This document shows positions 1-7,559 of a stretch of 64,000 bases of DNA, one piece after another. Numbering within the stretch: the first letter of the stretch is position 1; every line of letters begins with the position of its first letter. Position numbers and translations under genes: made by a program. The notes under the pieces are model-generated. The model did no database searches and was not told the origin of the DNA. It worked only from the letters and a program-made list of their open reading frames with translations. The DNA is from Roseomonas sp. (GTDB taxonomy: Bacteria > Pseudomonadota > Alphaproteobacteria > Acetobacterales > Acetobacteraceae). The stretch spans positions 1-64,000 of the forward strand of contig JADCER010000019.1 of assembly GCA_020249925.1 (NCBI GenBank). Direction: 5' to 3'.

Positions 1-233
1 AGGCTGGCGAGGTGGTGTTCGAGCCCTTCGCGGGTAGCGGCACGACGCTGATTGCAGGGGAACGCACGGGCCGCGTTGTGCGCGGCGTGGAACTCGCGCC
101 CGCTTATGTGGATTTGGCGATTGCGCGCTGGCGGATGCTGTATCCGGATCAGCCGGTGACGCTGGCGGGCGATGGGCGCGATTACGATGCAGTGGCAGCC
201 GCGCGCGAAGGGGCACTTATCGATGCAGCCTGA
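1..233 (+). CDS. ParB-DNA methylase A, C-terminal end (cut by window edge)
   Basis: This is the last 77 codons of a beta-class DNA methyltransferase whose start lies outside the window; the reading frame begins at base 3. The S-adenosylmethionine-binding motif FAGSGTT is visible near the left edge. The DNA is almost identical to 59549-59748, the end of the complete ParB-methylase at 58324, so the full protein is presumably ParB-like domain plus methylase as there. The stop codon overlaps the start of the next gene, which suggests translational coupling. Confidence 0.9.
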   Translation, partial: AGEVVFEPFAGSGTTLIAGERTGRVVRGVELAPAYVDLAIARWRMLYPDQPVTLAGDGRDYDAVAAAREGALIDAA

Positions 234-1488
234 GCTTGCCGTTGTCTCGCTGCCGGTCGCCGCGCTGGTCCCCTATGCCGAAAATGCGCGCACGCATTCA
301 CCGGCGCAGGTGGCGCAGATTGCGTCCTCGATCGCCGAATTCGGCTTTGTGAACCCGGTGCTGGTGGATGGTGCGGGCGTACTCGTCGCAGGCCACGGTC
401 GCGTCATGGCCGCCAAGCGGCTCGGCATGGCATCGGTCCCGGCTATTCGACTGGCGCATCTCACCGAACCCCAGGCGCGCGCATTGCGCCTCGCGGATAA
501 TCAGATCGCACTGAATTCCGGTTGGGACGAGGCGCTGCTGGCGGCGGAGATTGCGCGCATCCGTGATGAAGGCACGGTGGATTTGGAGGTGCTGGGGTTT
601 TCCAGCGAAGCGCTTGAAGACTTGCTTGCCAGCATCGGCGCCAATGGTGACGCGCCAGCGCAAGGCGATCCAGACGCACCTGCACCGGAACCACCCGCGA
701 AGCCCATCACGCGCCCCGGCGATCTCTGGCGCCTCGGTCGCCACCGGCTGCTCTGTGGCGATGCCACCAATCGCGCCGATGTGCTGAAACTGCTGGGCGG
801 TGCGCAGCCGCATTTGATGGTGAGCGACCCGCCCTATGGGGTTGGCTATGATCCTGCCTGGCGTAACGAAGCTGGTGTCTCGGCCACCGCGCGCACCGGC
901 AAGGTTGCCAATGATGATCGCGCCGATTGGCGCGAAGCCTGGGCGCTATTCCCTGGTGATGTTGCTTACATCTGGCACGCTGGCGTGCATGCGCGCACGG
1001 TGATCGAAAGTCTGGAAGCGGCAGGCTTTGTCGTGCGCAGCCAGATTGTCTGGGCCAAGCCGCGCTTGGTGCTCGGGCGTGGCGATTATCATTGGCAGCA
1101 TGAGCCGAATATATACTGTGTCAGAAAGGGCGCCACCGGCCATTGGCAGGGTGCGCGCGATCAGACAACGCTCTGGCAAATCGGTGCCGGTGACGAGGAT
1201 ATGGCGACGGTGCATGGCACGCAGAAGCCGGTAGAATGCATGCGCCGCCCGATGCTGAACAATAGCGAACCAGGCGATGCGATTTACGAGCCCTTTTGTG
1301 GCAGCGGTACGACGATCATCGCGGCAGAGACTGCCGAGCGCATCTGCTACGCAATGGAAATTGATCCTGGCTATTGCGATGTAGCGATTGCACGATTTGA
1401 GGCCATGACGGGCCAGCCTGCAATACTGGATGGCGAGGACCGCACCTTTGCTGACGTCACTGCGACGCGTGCGATCCATACATCATGA
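223..1488 (+). CDS. ParB-like domain fused to beta-class DNA methyltransferase (methylase B, copy 1)
   Basis: This 421-residue protein should methylate adenine N6 or cytosine N4 in phage or element DNA. Residues 1-130 are a ParB/sulfiredoxin-like domain (VAGHGR at 55-60, then LRLADNQIA). The methylase follows, with catalytic DPPYG at 202-206 and the cofactor motif FCGSGTT at 358-364, the motif order of beta-class enzymes. The start at 223 is chosen because it overlaps the previous stop and matches the start at 60836 in the second copy. The N-terminal third and the last 40 residues are very like the copy at 60836, but the middle differs, so target specificity may differ. The target sequence cannot be read from the gene. 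Confidence 0.88.
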   Translation: MQPELAVVSLPVAALVPYAENARTHSPAQVAQIASSIAEFGFVNPVLVDGAGVLVAGHGRVMAAKRLGMASVPAIRLAHLTEPQARALRLADNQIALNSGWDEALLAAEIARIRDEGTVDLEVLGFSSEALEDLLASIGANGDAPAQGDPDAPAPEPPAKPITRPGDLWRLGRHRLLCGDATNRADVLKLLGGAQPHLMVSDPPYGVGYDPAWRNEAGVSATARTGKVANDDRADWREAWALFPGDVAYIWHAGVHARTVIESLEAAGFVVRSQIVWAKPRLVLGRGDYHWQHEPNIYCVRKGATGHWQGARDQTTLWQIGAGDEDMATVHGTQKPVECMRRPMLNNSEPGDAIYEPFCGSGTTIIAAETAERICYAMEIDPGYCDVAIARFEAMTGQPAILDGEDRTFADVTATRAIHTS

Positions 1489-1531
1489 TTGCAACTCGCC
1501 AGTTATAGCAACGAAATTACGCTCAATCTCA

Positions 1532-1564
1532 CTTGGCTCGTCCCCCGCTACAGCGCGAATGGTC
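1532..1564 (+). promoter_or_regulatory. Repeated leader motif, copy 1
   Basis: A 33-nt block runs from CTTGGCTC to CAGCGCGAATGGTC, preceded by AGCAACGAAATTACGCTC. The same block precedes four other small genes in this window. Here it ends 46 nt before the start codon at 1611. It could be a phage promoter or activator site or a structured leader; the function is inferred only from position and repetition. Confidence 0.55.
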
Positions 1565-1610
1565 CCTCGCGCGCCGCGAATGTCGCAGGCGCCACAGCAA
1601 GGAGACCAAG

Positions 1611-1811
1611 ATGAACGACACCCCTTCAACCGACCAGCTTTTCCTGGAAATCGCCAAGCGGCACATGCCCTCGGTTGAAACGCTGGAAACCAGAAACCGC
1701 GACGCGCTCGATTTCCACGATGTCGCTGTCTGGTCCATCCGAAACTCACTGGCGGAAGCCTACGCCGCCGGCCAAGCCGCCGCGAAGCGCAGCAAAAAAC
1801 TTAGCCGATAA
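1611..1811 (+). CDS. DUF6900 family protein (copy 1)
   Basis: A 66-residue protein with the family signature LETRNRDALDFHDVAVWSIR, followed by an alanine-rich helix and a basic tail (AAKRSKKLSR). Function is unknown; such genes lie in mobile elements and prophages of alphaproteobacteria. The start has AAGGAGA a few bases upstream. A near-identical copy is at 63568. It sits behind a repeated leader motif and in front of a conserved hairpin. Confidence 0.8.
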   Translation: MNDTPSTDQLFLEIAKRHMPSVETLETRNRDALDFHDVAVWSIRNSLAEAYAAGQAAAKRSKKLSR

Positions 1812-1819
1812 GGGAAACC

Positions 1820-1850
1820 GAGGGCCGAATGGTGCTGCCATTTGGCCCTC
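1820..1850. repeat. Conserved hairpin after DUF6900
   Basis: Arms 1820-1832 and 1838-1850 pair over 13 positions (one G-T pair) around a 5-nt loop. The same hairpin follows the second DUF6900 copy near 63779-63809. No T-tract follows, so it is not a classical terminator; it may be an RNA processing or attenuation element. Confidence 0.5.
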
Positions 1851-1902
1851 ACATCATGATCAAAACCTGCTGATCTTAGCAATGAAATAACGCTCTATTT
1901 CG

Positions 1903-1935
1903 CTTGGCTCAGCCCCCATCACAGCGCGAATGGTC
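1903..1935 (+). promoter_or_regulatory. Repeated leader motif, copy 2
   Basis: CTTGGCTC through CACAGCGCGAATGGTC, preceded by AGCAATGAAATAACGCTC. It ends 45 nt before the start codon at 1981, nearly the same spacing as copy 1. The role is inferred from repetition. Confidence 0.55.
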
Positions 1936-1980
1936 TGTCACGCGCAGGGGATTTTCCCCGCCGATGACGGAGACAAACAG

Positions 1981-2337
1981 ATGAACACGATCCTTCCCAC
2001 CGAAAACCAAGACTGGGGTTTCTGGGGCACCATGCGCGAACATGCCGCAGATGCCTGGCCGATCGCCTTCACCGCGATCCACAACGCGACAAGCACGGAT
2101 CCTGCCTCGGTCCGCGCCTTCCTCGACAGCCGCTACGGGCGCCACTTCGCGGATGGGGTGAATAGCCAGATGCATCACGGCGCGAGCCTTGCGGATGCCA
2201 TCGCGAAGACCACTGCGGAATGGATGGGCTGGCGCATCACGCAGCGCACCAGCCGCGAGACGGGCATCCCCGCCGGCCTGCCCTACCTGACGGGCTTCGT
2301 GATCAACGAGGGCATCGCCGCCGAAGCGCAAGACTGA
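1981..2337 (+). CDS. Conserved hypothetical phage/element protein, 118 residues
   Basis: A soluble 118-residue protein with no signal peptide or membrane segment and no motif that I can name. It begins MNTILPTENQDWGFWGTM and contains GINAG-free, mixed helical sequence with several Trp residues. It starts 45 nt after a repeated leader motif. The next element copy begins at 63938 with almost the same N-terminus, so it belongs to the conserved early module with DUF6900 and DUF3489. No function can be assigned. Confidence 0.7.
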   Translation: MNTILPTENQDWGFWGTMREHAADAWPIAFTAIHNATSTDPASVRAFLDSRYGRHFADGVNSQMHHGASLADAIAKTTAEWMGWRITQRTSRETGIPAGLPYLTGFVINEGIAAEAQD

Positions 2338-2444
2338 CGCGCCACACGCCGCGCAGCGGCGCCGCACTGCCCCGCAGGGTCCGCCCGCGGGGCTCCCGGC
2401 AGTAGGGGGCCGATGGTCGGCGCCCGCAACCGGAGACTGAGACG

Positions 2445-3212
2445 ATGAAGCTTTCAGATACGCAGCGGATTGTATTGAGCCATGGCGCACAGCACCCGCA
2501 ATTGCTGGCAATTGCGCCGAAGCATTTGCCAGTCGCTGCCTGCCGCGCGGTGGTGAACAGCCTGATCAAAAGCCGCCTGCTGATTGAGGTCGCTGCACCG
2601 CGCGATCAATTGGCGATGGTGTGGCGCAAGGATGCGGATGGCACACCGATCCTGATCCAGGTGACGGATGAGGGACTGCGCGCCATTGGCATTGACCCGA
2701 ATGAAGGGCGCGTAGCGCCCGACACGGCGCCGCAGGGCGGGGAAGACGAGACACCGCAGCAGGACGACGCGGAGGCAGAACAACCCGCCCAGGTCGCGCC
2801 CGAGGCGCCCAACATGGGAAGCGTGAACCTACGCGAAGCCGCCGAGCGCTTGCTCGCAGCCTGGGAAGAAACGCCACCGGCCAATGCCGACAAGGACCCC
2901 GTCACGCGCGCGATGGACATGCTGCGCAACGCGCTCTCACGCCGAGGCACACGCGCTACGGGCGCGCCACGCAAGCCGCGCGAGGGGACCAAGCAGGAAG
3001 TGGTGCTGGCGATGCTCCGCCGCCCTGAGGGCGCGACAGTGGCGCAAATCGCGGAGGCCACCGGCTGGGCACAGCATACGGTGCGTGGGTTTTTCGCTGG
3101 GCTGAAAAAGCGCCAGGGCATCACGGTGGAGATTGCTGAGCGTATCCGCCAAGTCGGCCCGAACAAGCAGGGCGCAAAGGGGTCCTACACTGTCTACCGC
3201 GTGGCGGAATGA
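2445..3212 (+). CDS. DUF3489 domain protein (predicted HTH)
   Basis: A 255-residue protein. The N-terminal part (1-85) resembles a winged-helix fold with an ILIQVTDEGLRAIG strand. An acidic, Gln/Ala-rich linker follows, and the C-terminal 70 residues match DUF3489: KQEVVLAMLRRPEGATVAQI, then ATGWAQHTVRGFFAG and a conserved GSYTVYRV end. The DUF3489 part looks like a helix-turn-helix that binds DNA; such proteins are common beside serine recombinases and phage genes in alphaproteobacteria. The role, perhaps regulation of the element, is inference. Confidence 0.82.
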   Translation: MKLSDTQRIVLSHGAQHPQLLAIAPKHLPVAACRAVVNSLIKSRLLIEVAAPRDQLAMVWRKDADGTPILIQVTDEGLRAIGIDPNEGRVAPDTAPQGGEDETPQQDDAEAEQPAQVAPEAPNMGSVNLREAAERLLAAWEETPPANADKDPVTRAMDMLRNALSRRGTRATGAPRKPREGTKQEVVLAMLRRPEGATVAQIAEATGWAQHTVRGFFAGLKKRQGITVEIAERIRQVGPNKQGAKGSYTVYRVAE

Positions 3213-3249
3213 AGCTGCCCAGCCACAGCGGTATGAACGATTGCCAAGC

Positions 3250-3272
3250 CCAGGGATCATCGCGATCCCTGG
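3250..3272 (+). terminator. Probable intrinsic terminator after DUF3489
   Basis: Perfect 9-bp arms (3250-3258 and 3264-3272) enclose a 5-nt loop and are followed by CGCTTTATTG. The hairpin is 38 nt past the DUF3489 stop. The T-run is short, so termination strength is uncertain. Confidence 0.5.
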
Positions 3273-3283
3273 CGCTTTATTGC

Positions 3284-3315
3284 CTTGGCTCGCGCAAACC
3301 ACAGCGCGAAGCGTC
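3284..3315 (+). promoter_or_regulatory. Repeated leader motif, copy 3 (divergent)
   Basis: CTTGGCTCG and ACAGCGCGAA are kept, but the upstream half and the last bases differ from the other copies. It ends 24 nt before the start codon at 3340, closer than the others. Confidence 0.45.
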
Positions 3316-3339
3316 CGTCACGCAAGACGGAGATTGACG

Positions 3340-3618
3340 ATGCACGCAGAAACTGAAACCCGCTGGATGGTCTTGGGCACCGATGGCCGGCATGTTTCAT
3401 TGGGTCGCGCCGAACCAAGCGAGGCAGAAGTGCAGACCGCCAGCGACGCCCTTGCCGCGCAGGGACTTTCCGGATGGCTCGCACGCATGCATGGCGAATA
3501 CTACAGCCGGCGGAAAGTGACGCTCGAACCCATCCAGCGCATCGGCATTGCGCATGACAGTGACTGGCAAGCCGCTCTCGCCGCATTCCATGCAGCGCGC
3601 CACCGCGCCACTCACTGA
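3340..3618 (+). CDS. Conserved hypothetical protein, 92 residues
   Basis: A soluble 92-residue protein starting MHAETETRWMVLGTDGRHVS. It has no recognised domain. A GDAGATT-type Shine-Dalgarno (GGAGATTG) lies just upstream of the chosen start, and the leader motif lies before that. Upstream in-frame codons extend the frame but lack a ribosome site. It continues the string of small early genes of the element. Function unknown. Confidence 0.6.
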   Translation: MHAETETRWMVLGTDGRHVSLGRAEPSEAEVQTASDALAAQGLSGWLARMHGEYYSRRKVTLEPIQRIGIAHDSDWQAALAAFHAARHRATH

Positions 3619-3660
3619 CGCCCCTGATTCCACACCAACGCGCGGCGGGAGGTCGCCGCC

Positions 3661-3930
3661 ATGGCTGAACTGACATCCTCCACGCGTGAAGCAGCGCGAC
3701 GCCTTGGCGTCAGCGACACCACCATGCACAAGGCCGAACGCACAGGGCGCATCAGGCGCGAGCCCGATGGCCAGTGGGATATCGCCAAGCTGCGGGTGCA
3801 AATGCGTGAAACCGCGGACCCGCAGCGTTCCACCCTCGCTGGCAGCGCGGCGGCAGAGGGTATCCACCGTGGATCTACCCGCGGCTGCGCTGCATGTGCA
3901 GGTGGTCAAGCGAAGGGTGGGGTAAGGTGA
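3661..3930 (+). CDS. Terminase-small-subunit-like HTH protein, truncated
   Basis: Residues 1-57 form an HTH like those of Nu1-type terminase small subunits (REAARRLGVSDTTMHKAERTGR, then DGQWDIAKLR). These proteins recognise phage DNA ends for packaging. Family members are usually much longer. Here the reading frame loses similarity after about residue 62 (PQRSTLAGS) and runs on as low-quality sequence to a stop at 3930, because a deletion joins it to the end of another phage gene (3860-3925, different frame). It is probably non-functional in packaging but may still bind DNA. Confidence 0.6.
   Translation: MAELTSSTREAARRLGVSDTTMHKAERTGRIRREPDGQWDIAKLRVQMRETADPQRSTLAGSAAAEGIHRGSTRGCAACAGGQAKGGVR
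3860..3925 (+). pseudogene. C-terminal scrap of a phage structural gene
   Basis: The frame starting at 3860 reads VSTVDLPAAALHVQVVKRRV then Gly and stop. It aligns with the end of the fragment at 45211-45354 (FDLAAATLSVDVTKRRVP), with about 11 of 18 residues the same. It overlaps the broken terminase-like gene in another frame, as expected for a deletion scar that removed the head and tail genes. Confidence 0.45.
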
Positions 3931-3957
3931 GGGAACGTCGATCGCACCGAAGCCTTG

Positions 3958-6900
3958 CTACCAGCTTCTGTTGAGACGGCGTAAATGCTCCTGAGCGAGT
4001 GGGCGATTCTGGCGGGCAGCACGTTGGTACCACATCACCGCTTCCTCCAGGTTCGGTGGTGTTCCGCGGCCATTCTCCAGCATTACACCAAGGTTATTCT
4101 GTGCGGGCGCGTGTCCCTGCTCAGCGGCGCGCCTATACCAATACACCGCCTTGGGTTCATCCGGCGCCACCCCGCGCCCCCTCTCAAGAGCTAAGCCGAG
4201 ATTAAACTGCGCGTGGGCGTTGCCCTGCTCGGCGGCACGTCTCCACCACTGCACAGCCTCGGGGAGGTTCTGCGTTGCGCCACGACCCTGGGCTAGCATG
4301 AAGGCAAGGTTGTTCTGACCTACGTCATCTCCCTGATCCGCAGCCAGTATGAACCACCGCACAGCCTCCGGGTCATTCCGTGTCACCCCGCGACCTTCCC
4401 GTAGCGCGACACCAAGATTACTCTGTGCATCTGCGAGGCCCTGCTCGGCGGCGCGCCGATACCATTCCACCGCCTCTGCGGGATTCTGCGTTACGCCGTG
4501 CCCATACTCCAGCATGAAGCCGAGCAGATTTTGTGCGAAGGCATGGCCTTGCTCGGCCGCGCGTCGATAGGCCGCGGCCGCTTGATCTTGGAGGCCGCCG
4601 GCTTGGAGAGCGCGCCCGAGCCATGTCTGGAAGCGCGGCTCTTGCGGATGGGCGGAAATCGCGAACTCGCAGGCCACACGGGCCCGCGGAACGTTGATGG
4701 CCGTCGATGCCACGCCTTCAACCAGGGCAGAACGGCCCAGGTCAGACCGCAATGGCTGCGCCAGCCGGTCGCAGTCAGTAACGCCGGGCCTTGTGCTCGC
4801 CGAGGCCGCCGGGGGCGTCGGAGTGGGCCGCGCGGGCTGCGCATTTGGCGTGGGGGATGAGTCCGCAGGTCTCGCTGTGGCAGGCACCGAAGGAGGCGCC
4901 GGCTGAGGCGCTGGCGCCGCCGCCGCGCGCTCTGCGGCATCGTGGTCGTCGAGCATGCGCTGCAGCATCGCAGGCCATCGCCGCTGCGCACCGGACAGGC
5001 GGTCCGCTGCGGCGAGGGGTGCTACGCGCGCTATCGCCTCGACCAGCACTGCTCTGCGGCGCTCACCGGTGGTGACGTCTGAGATTCTCACCAAGCTGGA
5101 GATCACATCGGCAGCCCATCGAACGTCCCGCGGATCGCGCGCCGCCAAGCTGCGGGCGATCCGCAGCGACTCTTCAAAGACGTCGCGCGCCGCCGCGGCA
5201 TCGCCCGCCTGGAAGAGCAGGTCGCCGATCCGCTCCAGGTTGACTGAGACGGTGCGAGCCCACTGGGCATTCTCCGGATCGCGCACGGCGAGGCTGCGGG
5301 CGATGCGGAGCGCCTCCTTGTAGGCATCGAGTGCCGCCGCACCGTCGCCCATCTGCAGGTGTAGGTCGCCGATCCGCTGCTGCCCGAGCGATACTGCTCG
5401 GTCCCATTGGGTATTCTGCGGATCACGCGCGCCGAGGGCGCGGGCGATGCGCAGCGCTTCCCCTTGGGCGTCGAGCGCTGCCGCGGCGTCGCCCATCTGC
5501 AACCTCAGGTCACCGATCCGCTGCAGGCTGACCGTCACGTCGTGCGTCCACTCCATGTTCTGCGGATCGCGTGCGGCGAGGGCGCGGGCGATGCGCAGCG
5601 CCTCCTCATAGGCGTCGCGCGCCGCCGCAGCATCGCCGACCGGCGAGAACGGGAGCAGATCGCCGATCAGCAGCAAAGTGATCAAGACGTCACGAGCCCA
5701 CTCGGTATTCTGCGGATCGCGTGCGGCGAGGCCGCGGGCGATGCGCAGCGCCTCCTCGTGGGCGTCGCGCGCCGCCGCGGCGTCGCCCGCCTGGGCAAAC
5801 AGGCTGCCAAATCTGTTCAAGCTGGATAATAGTCCGCGGACCGACCCGGTATTCTGCGGAACGCGTGCGGCGATGGCGCGCTCAATGCTCAGCGCCTCCG
5901 CGTAGGCATCGAGCGCCGCCCCGGCGTCGCCCGCCTGCCGGCGCAGGTCGCCGATCTGGACCAGCCCCACTGCGACATCGCGAGCCCAGTCGGTGTTCTG
6001 TGGGTCGTGCGCGGCGAGGCTGCGGGCGATGCGGAGCGCCTCCTCGTAGGCATCGAGTGCCGCCGCTGCGTCGCCCGCCCGCCGACGCATATCACCGATC
6101 CGGTCCAGGCTGACCGACACGCCACGGGCCCAGTCGGTGTTCTGCGGATCGCGCGCGGCGAGGCTGCGGAAGATGCGTAGCGCCTCCTCCTGGGCGTCGA
6201 GCGCCGCCGCGGCGTCGCCCTGAACGGCCAGCAGAACACCCACCGAGCCCAGCGCGACGCCCCGGCTGCGTTGCAGCGTGGCGTCCTCCGGGAAGCTCGG
6301 CGCCAGCCGGTCCTGCAGCCGCCGCGCCTCGTCCAGAATCAAGCGTGTAACCGTCGAGGGAAGGCCGCGGTGGCGGAACTGCTCTGCAAGGTCGAAGACC
6401 AGCGTGTTCGCCGCCTGGATCGCGCTATGCAGCGCCACCGTCGCCCGCTCTCCGGCCGCCTCCGCTTCCTGCTGGCGTTCGACGGCGACACCCCGCGCCT
6501 GCAACGCTAACCAGCCTGCCGTCCCGGCACCGGCCGCCAGCAGGATCATGGCCGCTGCGATGCCCTGCGCGATCCGCGTTCGGCGCCGCGATGCCTCAAG
6601 TTCACGCTGCCGCAGCGCCTCGAACCCGATGCCCAGAATTCCGGCAATGACCTTCAGCAGCGCATTCTCGCGCCCATCCCCCTCGGGCCGGGCGTCGGCG
6701 GCGATCGGCTCCACCGACCTTGTCGGCTGATCCTCGGCGACCTTCGCCTCCAGAAGAGCGCGGGGAAAGCACTCCTTCTCCGTGCCGGCATGCGGCTCAC
6801 CCCGCGCGATGATCGCGAAAATGCGGTCGCCGCGGCCCATGCGCCGGAAGGTCAGAATCTCTTCGTTCACCCATCGTGACGACGCAGCATCGGGCGAGCA

Positions 6901-7143
6901 GATGACGATAAGCGCCTTGGATCGGTCGAGCGCCTCGATGATCCTATCGCCAAGATCGGGGGAGGTCGGCAATTCATCGCGGTCACGAAACACGGGGAAC
7001 AGCCTTGCCGGCACCGGGCCGTCATGCCCCGGGGCGCCAATGATCCGGCGTGGCATGCGATAGGATTCCAGCCGACGATGCAGCCAATCAGCGAATTGCC
7101 GATCCCGATGGCTGTAGCTGAGGAAGGCTGTGTACTGGGTCAT
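3958..7143 (-). CDS. TIR domain - TPR - Sel1 repeat membrane protein
   Basis: A 1061-residue protein. Residues 1-130 are a TIR domain (TAFLSYSHRDRQFADWL; SSRWVNEEI, where Glu95 aligns with the catalytic Glu of NAD-cleaving TIRs). One membrane segment lies near 210-230. Eight tandem 48-residue TPR-like units follow (core ALDAYEEALRIARSLAARDP), then a Pro/Ala-rich linker with PTPTPPA, and five Sel1 repeats at the C-terminus (WYRRAAEQGHAPAQNNLG). The start at 7143 is used because TIR homology begins there. TIR proteins of this kind act as NADases in bacterial immunity; here the repeats would sense or scaffold. It lies downstream of the STAND gene on the same strand, with a 416-nt gap, so it probably has its own promoter. 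The activity is inferred. Confidence 0.85.
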   Translation of the reverse strand: MTQYTAFLSYSHRDRQFADWLHRRLESYRMPRRIIGAPGHDGPVPARLFPVFRDRDELPTSPDLGDRIIEALDRSKALIVICSPDAASSRWVNEEILTFRRMGRGDRIFAIIARGEPHAGTEKECFPRALLEAKVAEDQPTRSVEPIAADARPEGDGRENALLKVIAGILGIGFEALRQRELEASRRRTRIAQGIAAAMILLAAGAGTAGWLALQARGVAVERQQEAEAAGERATVALHSAIQAANTLVFDLAEQFRHRGLPSTVTRLILDEARRLQDRLAPSFPEDATLQRSRGVALGSVGVLLAVQGDAAAALDAQEEALRIFRSLAARDPQNTDWARGVSVSLDRIGDMRRRAGDAAAALDAYEEALRIARSLAAHDPQNTDWARDVAVGLVQIGDLRRQAGDAGAALDAYAEALSIERAIAARVPQNTGSVRGLLSSLNRFGSLFAQAGDAAAARDAHEEALRIARGLAARDPQNTEWARDVLITLLLIGDLLPFSPVGDAAAARDAYEEALRIARALAARDPQNMEWTHDVTVSLQRIGDLRLQMGDAAAALDAQGEALRIARALGARDPQNTQWDRAVSLGQQRIGDLHLQMGDGAAALDAYKEALRIARSLAVRDPENAQWARTVSVNLERIGDLLFQAGDAAAARDVFEESLRIARSLAARDPRDVRWAADVISSLVRISDVTTGERRRAVLVEAIARVAPLAAADRLSGAQRRWPAMLQRMLDDHDAAERAAAAPAPQPAPPSVPATARPADSSPTPNAQPARPTPTPPAASASTRPGVTDCDRLAQPLRSDLGRSALVEGVASTAINVPRARVACEFAISAHPQEPRFQTWLGRALQAGGLQDQAAAAYRRAAEQGHAFAQNLLGFMLEYGHGVTQNPAEAVEWYRRAAEQGLADAQSNLGVALREGRGVTRNDPEAVRWFILAADQGDDVGQNNLAFMLAQGRGATQNLPEAVQWWRRAAEQGNAHAQFNLGLALERGRGVAPDEPKAVYWYRRAAEQGHAPAQNNLGVMLENGRGTPPNLEEAVMWYQRAARQNRPLAQEHLRRLNRSW

Positions 7144-7559
7144 GCGGCCATCCCGACGCAACCCGTCATGCTGATAAAACCTGGCAACCCGGCTTCTTGC
7201 GAAGAGCGCTTTAGCCCCTCCGCCGCCACGTCGCCAGGAACGGACATGAACATGCGATGCTTCGGCAGATCGCGCGGCATGAAATTCCCTCATCCGACAA
7301 ATAAATGTTCCCGAAGCGTCACCCCCGCGTCAACCCACAATCCGCAAATACCGCGCCACCACGTAAGGAGAAGAGAAAATGAGTAGCATAAATCCCATGG
7401 CGCGGCCACGGCACGGATAAGGGAGCGGGCAGCGCCTTGGCGGTGTGCGGTGGCGCAAGGATTTCCTAAAAATCGCACTGCATTCTGAAAACGTCGGCGA
7501 TGGAAACTGATGCCCGTTCGCGAATCCTTTGCGCGCGCGCCCTGGCTCAGGCATTCGTG
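7144..7559. other. Intergenic, no gene seen
   Basis: These 416 bases separate the start of the TIR gene from the end of the STAND gene. Open frames here lack ribosome sites or recognisable protein sequence. It should hold the TIR gene promoter. I saw no TGTG-N8-CACA site in it. Confidence 0.5.

Noticed and set aside
4960-6240. Tandem 144-bp periodicity that could suggest a CRISPR or satellite array
   Set aside because: The period equals 48 codons and the frame is open throughout; it codes the TPR units of the TIR protein.
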